From the NCBI RefSeq assembly GCF_035920445.1, contig NZ_CP109162.1:3534001-3598000 (forward strand): 64,000 bases of DNA. The letters run 5' to 3'. This DNA comes from Nocardia sp. NBC_01730. GTDB lineage: Bacteria; Actinomycetota; Actinomycetes; Mycobacteriales; Mycobacteriaceae. Below are positions 9,083-16,695 of the stretch, piece by piece. A model generated the notes under the pieces. It was not told the origin of the DNA. It saw nothing but the letters and a program-made list of their open reading frames with translations, and did not search any database. Numbering within the stretch: position 1 is the first letter of the stretch; each line of letters opens with the position of its first letter. A program made the position numbers and the translations under genes.

Positions 9083-9110
9083 AGCGGCCCCGGAGTAATC
9101 CGGGGCCGCT
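9083..9110. terminator. Bidirectional hairpin between convergent genes
   Basis: A perfect 12-bp stem, 9083-9094 pairing with 9099-9110, closes on a GTAA loop. It lies between the ends of mntR and the amidase gene, so it can stop transcripts from both sides. There is no long T-run, which is usual at this GC content. Confidence 0.8.
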
Positions 9111-9118
9111 GTTCGCGT

Positions 9119-10519
9119 TCAGGACGCCAGCACGTGTTCGGCGTAGCGGGCCACGGCCAACACCAGATCGTCGGAATGGCGCGGGCCGACGATCTGCAAG
9201 CCGACCGGCATCCCGGCGCGCGTGGTGCCAGCCGGGATGCTGATCGCGGGCTGCTGGGTGAGGTTGAAGGGGTAGGTGAACGGCGTCCACTGCGGCCAGC
9301 TCTGCAAACCGCTGCCGGGCGGCACGTCGTGGCCCGCCTCGAACGCGGGAATCGGCACCGTCGGCGTGATCAGGACGTCGTAGTCGGTGTGGAAGGCGCC
9401 CATCGCGATGCCGATCTGCGCCGCCACGTTGCGGGCGACGAGATAATCGACGGCGCCTACGATTTCGCCACGCTCCCACACCGCACGCAGCCCGGGGTCG
9501 ACCCGCTCGCGTGTACCCTCCCGGAAGCCGGACAGCATGGTGGCCGCGCCCGCCGCCCACAGCAGTTCGAACGCCTCGCGCGGATCGTCGAAACCTGGGT
9601 CGGCCGCGCTGACCAGCAGTTCGGCCTCGGCGAGGCGGGCCACCGCCGCGTCAACGATCGTGGCGACTTCGGAGTCGACCTGGGCGTAGCCGAGCGTCTG
9701 CGAGTACGCCACCCGGAGACCCTGCACCTCGCGGTGCATCTCGGCGCGGAACGCGGTGAGCGTGGGTGCGAGCGCCGTCGGGTCGCGCGGATCGGGCAGT
9801 GAAAGGATGTCCATCAGCAATGCGGCGTCCTCGACCGTGCGGGTCATCGGTCCCGCGTGCGCCAGCGGACCGAAAGGGCTGGCCGGGTACAGCGGAATCC
9901 GGCCATACGTGGGCTTGAAGCCGACGATGCCGCAGAAGGCGGCCGGGATCCGCACGCTGCCTCCCCCGTCTGTGCCGACCGAGACCGGGCCCATGCCCGC
10001 CGCCACGGCGGCGGCGCTGCCGCCGGAAGACCCGCCCGCGGTAGTGGACGGATCGGCCGGGTTGCGGGTGATGCCGGTCAGCGGGCTGTCGGTCACTGCC
10101 TTCCACGCGATCTCGGGGGTGGTGGTCTTGCCGAGAAACACCATCCCGTCCTCGCGCAGCCGCGCGGCCACGGGGCTGTCCACCGACCACGGCCCGCCCG
10201 GGTCGATCGAGGTGGAGCCGCGCCGAGTTGGCCACCCCTCGGTCAGGAAGACGTCTTTGATCGAGATCGGCACGCCGTCGAGCAGTCCGCGGGCGTGCCC
10301 GGAATGCCAGCGCGCCTCGGAATCCTTCGCCTGCACCAGGGCGCGGTCGCGATCGACGAGGCAGAACGCGTTGAACGCGCTGTCGCGGTCTGCGATGGCC
10401 CGCAGGATCGCCTCGGTCGCCTCCACGGGCGACAGGGTGCCCGCCGCGTAGGCCGAGACCAGCTCGACCGCCGTCATGGCGGCCGGGTCGGTGGGGATGT
10501 TCATGTCGGGGTAGCTCAT
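9119..10519 (-). CDS. Amidase-signature family hydrolase
   Basis: 466 residues. The Ser-cisSer-Lys triad is visible: Lys88 (PISIKDV), Ser164 (AGGSSGGSAA) and Ser188 (GTDGGGSVRIP). The family hydrolyses amide bonds of diverse small molecules. No GatA partners are nearby, so a transamidosome role is unlikely. It follows the 2-hydroxyacid dehydrogenase by about 12 bp on the same strand and opposes the EutA/AMDase-like pair, so it probably acts in a small catabolic pathway under the GntR regulator. Substrate not predictable. Confidence 0.9.
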   Translation of the reverse strand: MSYPDMNIPTDPAAMTAVELVSAYAAGTLSPVEATEAILRAIADRDSAFNAFCLVDRDRALVQAKDSEARWHSGHARGLLDGVPISIKDVFLTEGWPTRRGSTSIDPGGPWSVDSPVAARLREDGMVFLGKTTTPEIAWKAVTDSPLTGITRNPADPSTTAGGSSGGSAAAVAAGMGPVSVGTDGGGSVRIPAAFCGIVGFKPTYGRIPLYPASPFGPLAHAGPMTRTVEDAALLMDILSLPDPRDPTALAPTLTAFRAEMHREVQGLRVAYSQTLGYAQVDSEVATIVDAAVARLAEAELLVSAADPGFDDPREAFELLWAAGAATMLSGFREGTRERVDPGLRAVWERGEIVGAVDYLVARNVAAQIGIAMGAFHTDYDVLITPTVPIPAFEAGHDVPPGSGLQSWPQWTPFTYPFNLTQQPAISIPAGTTRAGMPVGLQIVGPRHSDDLVLAVARYAEHVLAS

Positions 10520-10531
10520 GAATGGGCTCCT

Positions 10532-11497
10532 TCAGCCGGGCACGTACCCCAGCCTTTTGTCGACCACGTTGTCCAGCGGACGTCCGGCGATCCATTTGTC
10601 GAAGTTCTCGGTGAATGCGGTGACGATCTCGCTGCGCCAGCCGATGAAGTCACCCGAGTTGTGCGGGGTGATTCGGACATTCGGCAGCTCCCATAGCGGA
10701 TGCCGCACCGGAAGTGGCTCCGGATCCACCACATCGAGCGCCGCTGCGGCGATCGATCCGGTGCGCAGCGCGGCGACGAGATCGTCGGTTACAACGAGTT
10801 CCCCACGACCGACGTTGACAAACCTGGCATGTGGCTTCATCGCCGCGAATGCGCTGGCGTCGAACATATTTCTGGTCCGCGCCGTCAGCGGGGCGATCGC
10901 GATGACGTAGTCGGCGCAGGGCAGTTCGGCGTGCAGGTCGGTGGCGACGGTGCCGAAATCCGGGTCCGCGACGCGCTCCCGTCTGCCTACCGCTCGGACG
11001 GTCATCCCCGCGGCACGAAGCAGCCGGGCGATACAGCGCCCAATCGAGCCGGTGCCCACGATCAGGGCGGTCGCACCCGCGATTCGCTCGGATTCGCGGT
11101 GGCGCCACTCATGCCGCTGCTGCAACAGCAGCGAGCCGGACAGGTCTTTGGCGAAGCCCAGAATCTGCCCGAGCACGTATTCGGCGATCGCGGCATCGAA
11201 GACGCCTCGGGTATTGGTCACCACCACATCACTCGCCCGCATCTCGGGAAACATCGCCGGGTCGACACCGGTCGACCCCATGTGCAGCCATCGAAGGCGG
11301 TCGGCAGCGTGCCACACGCCGGGGAGAGCGCGCGTAACGAAGTCGTAGACGAACAACACCTCCGCCCCACGCAGTGCATCGGCGAGCCCGGACGCCTCGG
11401 TGTAGCGAACCACGGCGCGGTCTGCCACGGAGGCCATCAGCTCGGCGTCGGGCACACTGTCACTGTGGAGGACGGCGACAATGGGGCCCTGATCCAT
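10532..11497 (-). CDS. D-2-hydroxyacid dehydrogenase family protein
   Basis: 321 residues. Rossmann motif VGTGSIGRCIARLL near residue 147. The catalytic set is present: Arg in NVGRGELV, Glu in DVVDPEPLP and His in ITPHNSG. The family reduces 2-oxoacids or oxidises D-2-hydroxyacids with NAD(P). It starts at an ATG (11497) only 7 to 12 nt from the -10 of the proposed minus-strand promoter, so the mRNA is nearly leaderless. Co-transcribed with the amidase. Confidence 0.9.
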   Translation of the reverse strand: MDQGPIVAVLHSDSVPDAELMASVADRAVVRYTEASGLADALRGAEVLFVYDFVTRALPGVWHAADRLRWLHMGSTGVDPAMFPEMRASDVVVTNTRGVFDAAIAEYVLGQILGFAKDLSGSLLLQQRHEWRHRESERIAGATALIVGTGSIGRCIARLLRAAGMTVRAVGRRERVADPDFGTVATDLHAELPCADYVIAIAPLTARTRNMFDASAFAAMKPHARFVNVGRGELVVTDDLVAALRTGSIAAAALDVVDPEPLPVRHPLWELPNVRITPHNSGDFIGWRSEIVTAFTENFDKWIAGRPLDNVVDKRLGYVPG

Positions 11498-11498
11498 A

Positions 11499-11537
11499 TT
11501 GACACGTTAAGATCACATCGTATGATTGTCAACAATC
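11499..11537. promoter_or_regulatory. Overlapping divergent promoters with a GntR-type operator
   Basis: Plus strand: TTGACA (11499-11504), 16-nt spacer, TATGAT (11521-11526). Minus strand: TTGACA (11532-11527), 17-nt spacer, TAACGT (11509-11504). Both are close to consensus. A perfect palindrome, GATTGT-CA-ACAATC (11524-11537), overlaps the plus -10 and the minus -35, and has the TTGT...ACAA shape common for FCD-class GntR repressors. A GntR gene ends the plus operon, so autoregulated control of both sides is the simple reading. Confidence 0.75.
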
Positions 11538-11583
11538 CGATCGTGTTCGGAGGTCGTCCCGGCTGAGCGCGAGAGGGGCCGCA

Positions 11584-12324
11584 GTGGATTTGAGCTTTCC
11601 CGACCTCGATGGGCCCGTTGCCCAACGGGGTATCGGGGTCATCGCCCCGTTCGACCTCGCACTCGAACGGGAACTCTGGCGCTGGGCGCCGCTGGAGGTG
11701 AGCCTGCACCTCGCTCGCACTCCGTACGAGCCGGTGCCGGTCTCGTTCGAGATGGCCGAGCTGGTGTCCAACCCAGCCCACCTGACCGCGGCCACTCGCG
11801 ACGTGCTGCATGTGGAGCCCGAAGTGGTTGCCTATCTGTGCACCTCGGGCAGCTTCATCAAGGGCCTCGCCTACGAGAAGTCGTTGCGCCACACCATCTG
11901 TCGAGCCGGCGCCCAGGACGCGGTGACCACCTCGGGCGCGTTGCTGGAGGCGATCCGCCATCTGGATCTCACCCGGATCTCCGTGCTCACCCCGTACGAC
12001 GAGATCCTCACCCATAAGCTGCACGACTTCCTCGCCGAGGCCGGCTGCGCCGTGGTCCGCTCCGATCACCTCGGACTCGGCGGCGGGATCTGGAAGGTCA
12101 GCTACCGCACCATCGCCGAGCGGATCGTCCGGGCCGACGATCCCGCGGCCCAGGCGATCTTCGTCAGCTGTACGAACCTGCCGACCTATGACGTCATCGA
12201 GCCGCTGGAACAGGCGCTCGGCAAACCGGTCCTCACCGCCAATCAGCTCACCATGTGGGCCTGTCTCGGCCGGATGAAGCTGCCCATGATGGGTCCGGGA
12301 AAGTGGCTCCTCAACGTTTTCTGA
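11584..12324 (+). CDS. EutA / arylmalonate decarboxylase-like protein (Asp/Glu racemase superfamily), paralogue 1
   Basis: 246 residues, GTG start at 11584 after GAGAGGGG. Superfamily cysteines are at Cys86 (YLCTSGSF) and Cys196 (FVSCTNLP), the pair expected of maleate isomerases and racemases. TPYDEILTHKLHDFL fits the central helix. Possible reactions are maleate cis-trans isomerisation, racemisation or decarboxylation; sequence alone does not decide. It is first in a three-gene operon with a second paralogue and a GntR regulator, and divergent from an amidase and a 2-hydroxyacid dehydrogenase. Confidence 0.8.
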   Translation: MDLSFPDLDGPVAQRGIGVIAPFDLALERELWRWAPLEVSLHLARTPYEPVPVSFEMAELVSNPAHLTAATRDVLHVEPEVVAYLCTSGSFIKGLAYEKSLRHTICRAGAQDAVTTSGALLEAIRHLDLTRISVLTPYDEILTHKLHDFLAEAGCAVVRSDHLGLGGGIWKVSYRTIAERIVRADDPAAQAIFVSCTNLPTYDVIEPLEQALGKPVLTANQLTMWACLGRMKLPMMGPGKWLLNVF

Positions 12325-12338
12325 AGGAAGAACATCGC

Positions 12339-13070
12339 ATGCAGGCACCCATCGTCGGATTCATCTACCCCGACCACGCGGCCGAGGACGATTACCCGCT
12401 GGCCGCCGCGACCCTCGGCGCGCACCTTCCGGTGGCGCACATCTACGGCACCGATCTGCACGCCGTCCCGGAACTGCTCGACCTGGGCAGCCCGGAGAAG
12501 TTGCGCGACGGCGCCGCGCTGCTCGCACCACACCGGCCCGACGCGGTCGTCTGGGCCTGCACTTCGGGCAGTTTCGTCTACGGCCCCACGGGCGCCCGCG
12601 ACCAGGTGCGCGCACTGGCCGAGGTCGCGGGCGTACCCGCGACCAGCACCAGCCTCGCGTTCGCCGACGCCGTCCACGCGCTCGGCCTGCACAGAGTCGC
12701 CATCGCCGCCAGCTATCCCGACGACGTCGCGCGGCTGTTCGTCGAGTTCCTCGCCGACGCGGGCATCGAGGTCGTCTCGATGTCCAGCGCGGGCATCGAC
12801 ACCGCCGCCGAGGTCGGCACCCTCACCCCCGCCGAGGTGCTGCGGCTCGCCGTCGACAACGACCATCCTGACGCGGAAGCACTGCTGATTCCGGACACCG
12901 CCATGCACACCTTGGCCGTACTGCCGGAGCTGGAGTCCACGCTGGGAAAGCCGGTGCTGACGGCCAACCAGGTGACGATCTGGGCGGGCCTGCGGCTGGC
13001 CGGCGCCGAGCCGGTCGTCCCCGGGTTGGGCACCCTGTTCGCGGAAGGGCGGACTGATGTCGGTCGTTGA
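12339..13070 (+). CDS. EutA / arylmalonate decarboxylase-like protein, paralogue 2, second Cys missing
   Basis: 243 residues, ATG at 12339 after GAAGGAAG, 14 bp behind paralogue 1. Cys74 in WACTSGSF matches the first catalytic Cys. Where paralogue 1 has the SCTN cysteine, this one reads LLIPDTAMHTL, so the second Cys is absent. Either it performs one-Cys chemistry (as in AMDase, which uses a single Cys) or it is a non-catalytic partner of paralogue 1. Its last 14 nt overlap the GntR gene. Confidence 0.78.
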   Translation: MQAPIVGFIYPDHAAEDDYPLAAATLGAHLPVAHIYGTDLHAVPELLDLGSPEKLRDGAALLAPHRPDAVVWACTSGSFVYGPTGARDQVRALAEVAGVPATSTSLAFADAVHALGLHRVAIAASYPDDVARLFVEFLADAGIEVVSMSSAGIDTAAEVGTLTPAEVLRLAVDNDHPDAEALLIPDTAMHTLAVLPELESTLGKPVLTANQVTIWAGLRLAGAEPVVPGLGTLFAEGRTDVGR

Positions 13071-13737
13071 TTTCGAGCCGGTGAACCGGCAGTCCACCGC
13101 GGAGATGATCGCCGACCGGCTCCGCGAGGCGATCATGCGCGGCAACCTCGCCCCCGGTGAGCAGCTCGGCGAGGCCGACCTGGCGGCGCAGTTCGGGGTG
13201 TCGCGCGGGCCGGTCCGCGAGGCGATGCAGCGCCTGGTGTCCGAGGGGCTGCTGCACAGCATCCGCCATCGCGGCATCTTCGTCATCGAACTGACCCTCG
13301 ACGACGTCATCGACATCTACCGGGCCAGGACGGCGCTGGAGGGTGGCGCGCTCGAGCTGATCCTGGACAGTCGCCGCCCCCTCGCCTACGAGGCCCTCGG
13401 GCCGAGTGTCGAGGAGATGTACGCATGCGCCGAACGCGGTGACGTGGTCGGAGTGTCGGATGCCGATCAGGCCTTCCACGAGGCCCTTGTCGAGAGCGCG
13501 GCCAGCCCCCGGCTGGTCCGTGCCGCCCGCACCCTGCTGATCGAGACCCGAATGTGCCTTGGCGCCTTGCAGATCACCTACCCTGACCTCAGGGAGCAGG
13601 TTCGCGAACACGTCGACCTGCGCGAGGCGATCGTCGCCGCGACGCCCGCCCGAGCCAGAGCCCTGCTCTTCGAGCACATGGACGATGCCGTGCAACGCCT
13701 CCGCCACCAGATCGGCGCCGCGCCGAGCGCGACCTGA
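13057..13737 (+). CDS. GntR-family regulator with FCD ligand domain
   Basis: 226 residues. The N-terminal winged helix (ADRLREAIMRGNLAPGEQLGE...FGVSRGPVREAMQRL) is typical of FadR-type GntR proteins. The all-helical FCD domain follows, with Asp/His metal-ligand-like residues in DADQAFHEALVE and EHVDLREAI. The ATG at 13057 lies inside the end of the preceding gene, indicating coupling. The palindrome at 11524-11537 is the probable operator; the effector may be the operon's hydroxyacid or dicarboxylate substrate. Confidence 0.88.
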   Translation: MSVVDFEPVNRQSTAEMIADRLREAIMRGNLAPGEQLGEADLAAQFGVSRGPVREAMQRLVSEGLLHSIRHRGIFVIELTLDDVIDIYRARTALEGGALELILDSRRPLAYEALGPSVEEMYACAERGDVVGVSDADQAFHEALVESAASPRLVRAARTLLIETRMCLGALQITYPDLREQVREHVDLREAIVAATPARARALLFEHMDDAVQRLRHQIGAAPSAT

Positions 13738-13841
13738 GCGCGGGGCAGTCCCGTTCGGCTGGTCGCCAGTGGGGGAAAGCCGACAGCGCGTCGCCGTGGA
13801 TGTCGGGGGCGGGCTACGCCCAGCCGGGTCGGCGAGTGCGG

Positions 13842-14261
13842 TCAGCTCGCCGCGGGAACCCGGCCGCCGAGCGGCGTCGCGCCGACCCGCTTCTCATCGG
13901 CGTCCGCGAGCCAGAAGTAGATCGGTGGCAGCACGACCTCTACAGCGGTCAGCACGAGCTGGAACCAGTGCGGCCAGCCGTACACTGCCATCGAGAGGAA
14001 CCGGGCCACGGCGCCGAGCAAGAAGATCCCGGCCAGCCAGCGCACCGCGGTCGCCGGGATCGGCGACTGCCGCGCCGCCCAGATCCAGGCGAGGCCGTAC
14101 CCGGCGAAGATCGCGCCGAAGAACCGGCTCTGACTGTCAGCGGTCACACCGGAGGAGCCCATGTCGGGCACCGCGTCGATGCCGAGTGCGATGTGCAGGA
14201 ACCCGATCCCGACACAGGCGAAGCCCATCACCATGGAAAGCCACTTCAGTACTGCGGACAT
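13842..14261 (-). CDS. DUF4345-type membrane protein
   Basis: 139 residues with about four hydrophobic segments (WLSMVMGFACVGIGFLHIAL; FFGAIFAGYGLAWIW; WLAGIFLLGAVARFLSM; LVLTAVEVVLPPIYFW). It is an inner-membrane protein of unknown function. The ATG at 14261 is preceded by GGGAGGGATGT, which favours it over an upstream start at 14327. It is divergent from a TetR gene, with two operator-like palindromes between them, so it is the likely target of that repressor. Confidence 0.75.
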   Translation of the reverse strand: MSAVLKWLSMVMGFACVGIGFLHIALGIDAVPDMGSSGVTADSQSRFFGAIFAGYGLAWIWAARQSPIPATAVRWLAGIFLLGAVARFLSMAVYGWPHWFQLVLTAVEVVLPPIYFWLADADEKRVGATPLGGRVPAAS

Positions 14262-14337
14262 ACATCCCTCCCGGATGACATGACGTATTCGACAGGCATG
14301 CAGGGGAATCGACATCCCGGCCACCACCGTGCCATTA

Positions 14338-14388
14338 GTAGACGTTTGTCTACCAAGACCCTACGACCCTTGGTAGACGTACGTCAAC
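14338..14388. promoter_or_regulatory. Twin operators between DUF4345 gene and tetR
   Basis: Site 1 at 14338-14353 is a perfect 6-4-6 palindrome, GTAGACGTTTGTCTAC. Site 2 at 14373-14388, GTAGACGTACGTCAAC, keeps the same arms with two mismatches. Centres are 35 bp apart. They lie 12 to 60 bp in front of the TetR start and 77 bp or more upstream of the DUF4345 start. Binding by the adjacent TetR protein is inferred. Confidence 0.75.
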
Positions 14389-14400
14389 TAAGCTCACGAG

Positions 14401-15003
14401 ATGAGTTCCCGCCGCCTCTCCCCCGACGAGCGCCGCCGCGTGCTGCTCGACGCCGGGGCGAAGCTGTTCGCCGAACGCCCGTACGACGGCGTTCTCATGG
14501 AGGACGTCGCCGCCGCGGCGGGCGTATCCCGCGCCCTGCTCTACCGGCACTTCCCGAGCAAGCGCGACCTGTTCGCAGCCGTGTACGAGCTCGCGTCCGA
14601 TCAGCTGCTGATCGCGACGACCTTCGACGCCGATGCCCCGCTGGCCGACCAGCTCGCCGCGGGCCTGGACACGCACTTCGACTACTTCGAGGCCAACGCC
14701 AACAGCGTGCTCGCCGCCAACCGTGTGCTGGCCGCCGATCCCACGATCCAGTTGATCATCACGGGCGAACTCGGCGAACTGCGCAACCGCGTACTCGACG
14801 CGATGCGGCTGGACGGGCACCATCGCGCGACCGTCTCCTCGATCCTGATGAGCTGGCTCACCTTCGTCCGGGTGCTCACCGTCGACTGGCTGGAAAACGG
14901 CACGCTGACGCGCACCGAAATGCGCGAGACCTCGCTCGGGGCGTTACTCGGCGCGCTACGGCCGATCGTCGACCTCGACGCCGAACGCACTGCCGACCGA
15001 TGA
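14401..15003 (+). CDS. TetR-family transcriptional repressor
   Basis: 200 residues. The N-terminal helix-turn-helix is clear: LLDAGAKLFAERPYDGVLMEDVAAAAGVSRALLYRHFPSKRDLF spans residues 15-58. The C-terminal ligand domain is variable and gives no hint of the effector. It is divergent from the DUF4345 gene and converges on truB. Two matching palindromes directly upstream suggest autoregulation. Confidence 0.92.
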   Translation: MSSRRLSPDERRRVLLDAGAKLFAERPYDGVLMEDVAAAAGVSRALLYRHFPSKRDLFAAVYELASDQLLIATTFDADAPLADQLAAGLDTHFDYFEANANSVLAANRVLAADPTIQLIITGELGELRNRVLDAMRLDGHHRATVSSILMSWLTFVRVLTVDWLENGTLTRTEMRETSLGALLGALRPIVDLDAERTADR

Positions 15004-15097
15004 AACCGTTGTCCACAAATGAATTCCGCCCGCCGAGCCGGGCAGTGGATACCCGCGGATTCTCCACGCCGCACGGGCTCGCGTGGTCCGAGTTCCG

Positions 15098-15997
15098 CTA
15101 CAGGTTGGCCGGGCGCACAACCATGACCGACGACGCCCGCTTGCCACTCTCCCGCAGCAGCGCGATCGCACGACCCTCCGAGTCGATGGCGGCGTACACG
15201 CCCGGAATGCCGACCGGTTCGAGCCAGCGACCGTTGCGCAGATCCTCGGCCTGCGCGGCGTCGATGTCGCGCTGCGCGAAGGCAGTACGCACAGCCTGGT
15301 CCATGTCGAGACTGAGCAGCGACGCGTCCGCTTCCGCCGCGGCCGCCACCTCGTCCAGGGTGCGAGCGTGGTCGAGGGTGAACGGGCCGACCCTGGTACG
15401 GCGCAACGCGGTCAGGTGACCGCCGACGCCGAGCGCGGCGCCCAGATCGCGGGCCAGCGCCCGCACGTAGGTGCCCGAGGAGCATTCGACCACCACATCC
15501 AGGTCGACGAAATCGCCGTCATCGCGGCGGGCGAGCACGTCGAACCGCGACACCGTGACCGGGCGGGCGGCCAGCTGCACGTCCTCGCCCGCGCGGTGGC
15601 GGGCGTAGGCACGTTCGCCGTTCACCTTGATCGCGCTCACGGTGGCAGGGACCTGGTCGATATCGCCGGTCGATTCCGTCGTACGCGCGGCGATGTCATC
15701 GTCGGTGAGGTGTGCGGCCGGGACAGTGGACAGCACCTCGCCCTCGGCGTCGTCGGTGGTTGTCGCCTGCCCGAGGCGGACGGTCGCCGTGTACGCCTTC
15801 GTCGTCAAGGTGAGCAGGCCGAGCAGCTTCGTCGCGCGTTCCACGCCGAGAACGAGCACGCCGGTGGCCATCGGGTCGAGGGTGCCCGCATGCCCGATCT
15901 TCTTCGTGCGCAGCAGCTTCCGGCATTTCGCGACGATATCGTGGCTGGTCCAGCCGCCATCCTTGTCGACGATCAGTAGCCCGCCGAGACCGTCCAT
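15098..15997 (-). CDS. truB: tRNA pseudouridine(55) synthase
   Basis: Makes pseudouridine 55 in the T-loop of tRNAs. 299 residues. GLLIVDKDGGWTSHDIV and the catalytic GHAGTLDPMATGVL (Asp near residue 41) are at the N-terminus, followed by SAIKVNGERAYARHRAG and CSSGTYVRALARDLG. The ATG at 15997 overlaps the PPTase stop (TGATG), so the longer open frame upstream is not used. In most relatives ribF follows directly; here a TetR gene and about 11 kb of other DNA come between. Confidence 0.96.
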   Translation of the reverse strand: MDGLGGLLIVDKDGGWTSHDIVAKCRKLLRTKKIGHAGTLDPMATGVLVLGVERATKLLGLLTLTTKAYTATVRLGQATTTDDAEGEVLSTVPAAHLTDDDIAARTTESTGDIDQVPATVSAIKVNGERAYARHRAGEDVQLAARPVTVSRFDVLARRDDGDFVDLDVVVECSSGTYVRALARDLGAALGVGGHLTALRRTRVGPFTLDHARTLDEVAAAAEADASLLSLDMDQAVRTAFAQRDIDAAQAEDLRNGRWLEPVGIPGVYAAIDSEGRAIALLRESGKRASSVMVVRPANL

Positions 15998-16665
15998 CAG
16001 GCGTGCACGATCGCGGTCAGGATGTAACCGTCGGTGATCAGCCAGCGGCCGTCGAACGAACGCAGCGGGACCCCGCCGTCGGTGGTCTGGCCGGGCACCA
16101 GCAGCTCGCTGCGGAAGCTGCCGTGACCGGAATCGGCGGAGCAGTCCTCGATCTCGAAGCGGATGTGCGCCTCCTCGAAGCCGAGCCAGCGCAAGGTCAG
16201 CGGGAACCACGCCTTGTAGGTGGCCTCCTTGGCGCAGAACAACAGGCGGTCCAGATGCAGCGCGGAGTCGGTGGTCTTCAGCCACTCCCGCTCCTGCGGG
16301 AGGGTGACCGAGTCGAGCACCCCGTCGGGCAGCGTGTCGTGCGGCTCGGCATCGATACCGATCGAACGAAACCGCAGCTTGTGGCCGAGCGCGGCGGCGC
16401 GATACCCGTCGCAGTGTGTCAGGCTGCCGACGATCCCGCGCGGCCACACCGGAGCGCCGCGCTCCCCCTTGCCGATCGCGACCTGCGGCTCGCCGAGCTG
16501 CGCGAGCGCGAGCCGGGCACAGTGCCGCGCGCCGATGAAATCACGGCGCCGCTTCTCCACCGACTTGGCGATGAGATGCTCCTCGGCCGGATGCGGCTTC
16601 AGATCCTCCGGGTAGTCCAGCAGCTCAGCCGACGCGACACCCGCGGGCAAAATGTTCTCGATCAT
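15997..16665 (-). CDS. pptT: 4'-phosphopantetheinyl transferase (PptT/Npt type)
   Basis: Attaches phosphopantetheine from CoA to carrier domains of fatty-acid, mycolate, NRPS and carboxylic-acid reductase enzymes. 222 residues; GSLTHCDGYRAAALG, RSIGIDAEPHDTLPDGV and LLFCAKEATYKAWFP hold the Mg and CoA-binding residues. The sequence closely resembles Nocardia Npt from the reductase literature. The ATG at 16665 gives the MIENILPAG start; GTG at 16668 is an alternative. Coupled to truB and downstream of the phosphoesterase, as in mycobacteria. Confidence 0.95.
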   Translation of the reverse strand: MIENILPAGVASAELLDYPEDLKPHPAEEHLIAKSVEKRRRDFIGARHCARLALAQLGEPQVAIGKGERGAPVWPRGIVGSLTHCDGYRAAALGHKLRFRSIGIDAEPHDTLPDGVLDSVTLPQEREWLKTTDSALHLDRLLFCAKEATYKAWFPLTLRWLGFEEAHIRFEIEDCSADSGHGSFRSELLVPGQTTDGGVPLRSFDGRWLITDGYILTAIVHA

Positions 16666-16695
16666 CACCGGAGAGCCTAGTCGAGCCGGTGCGCA

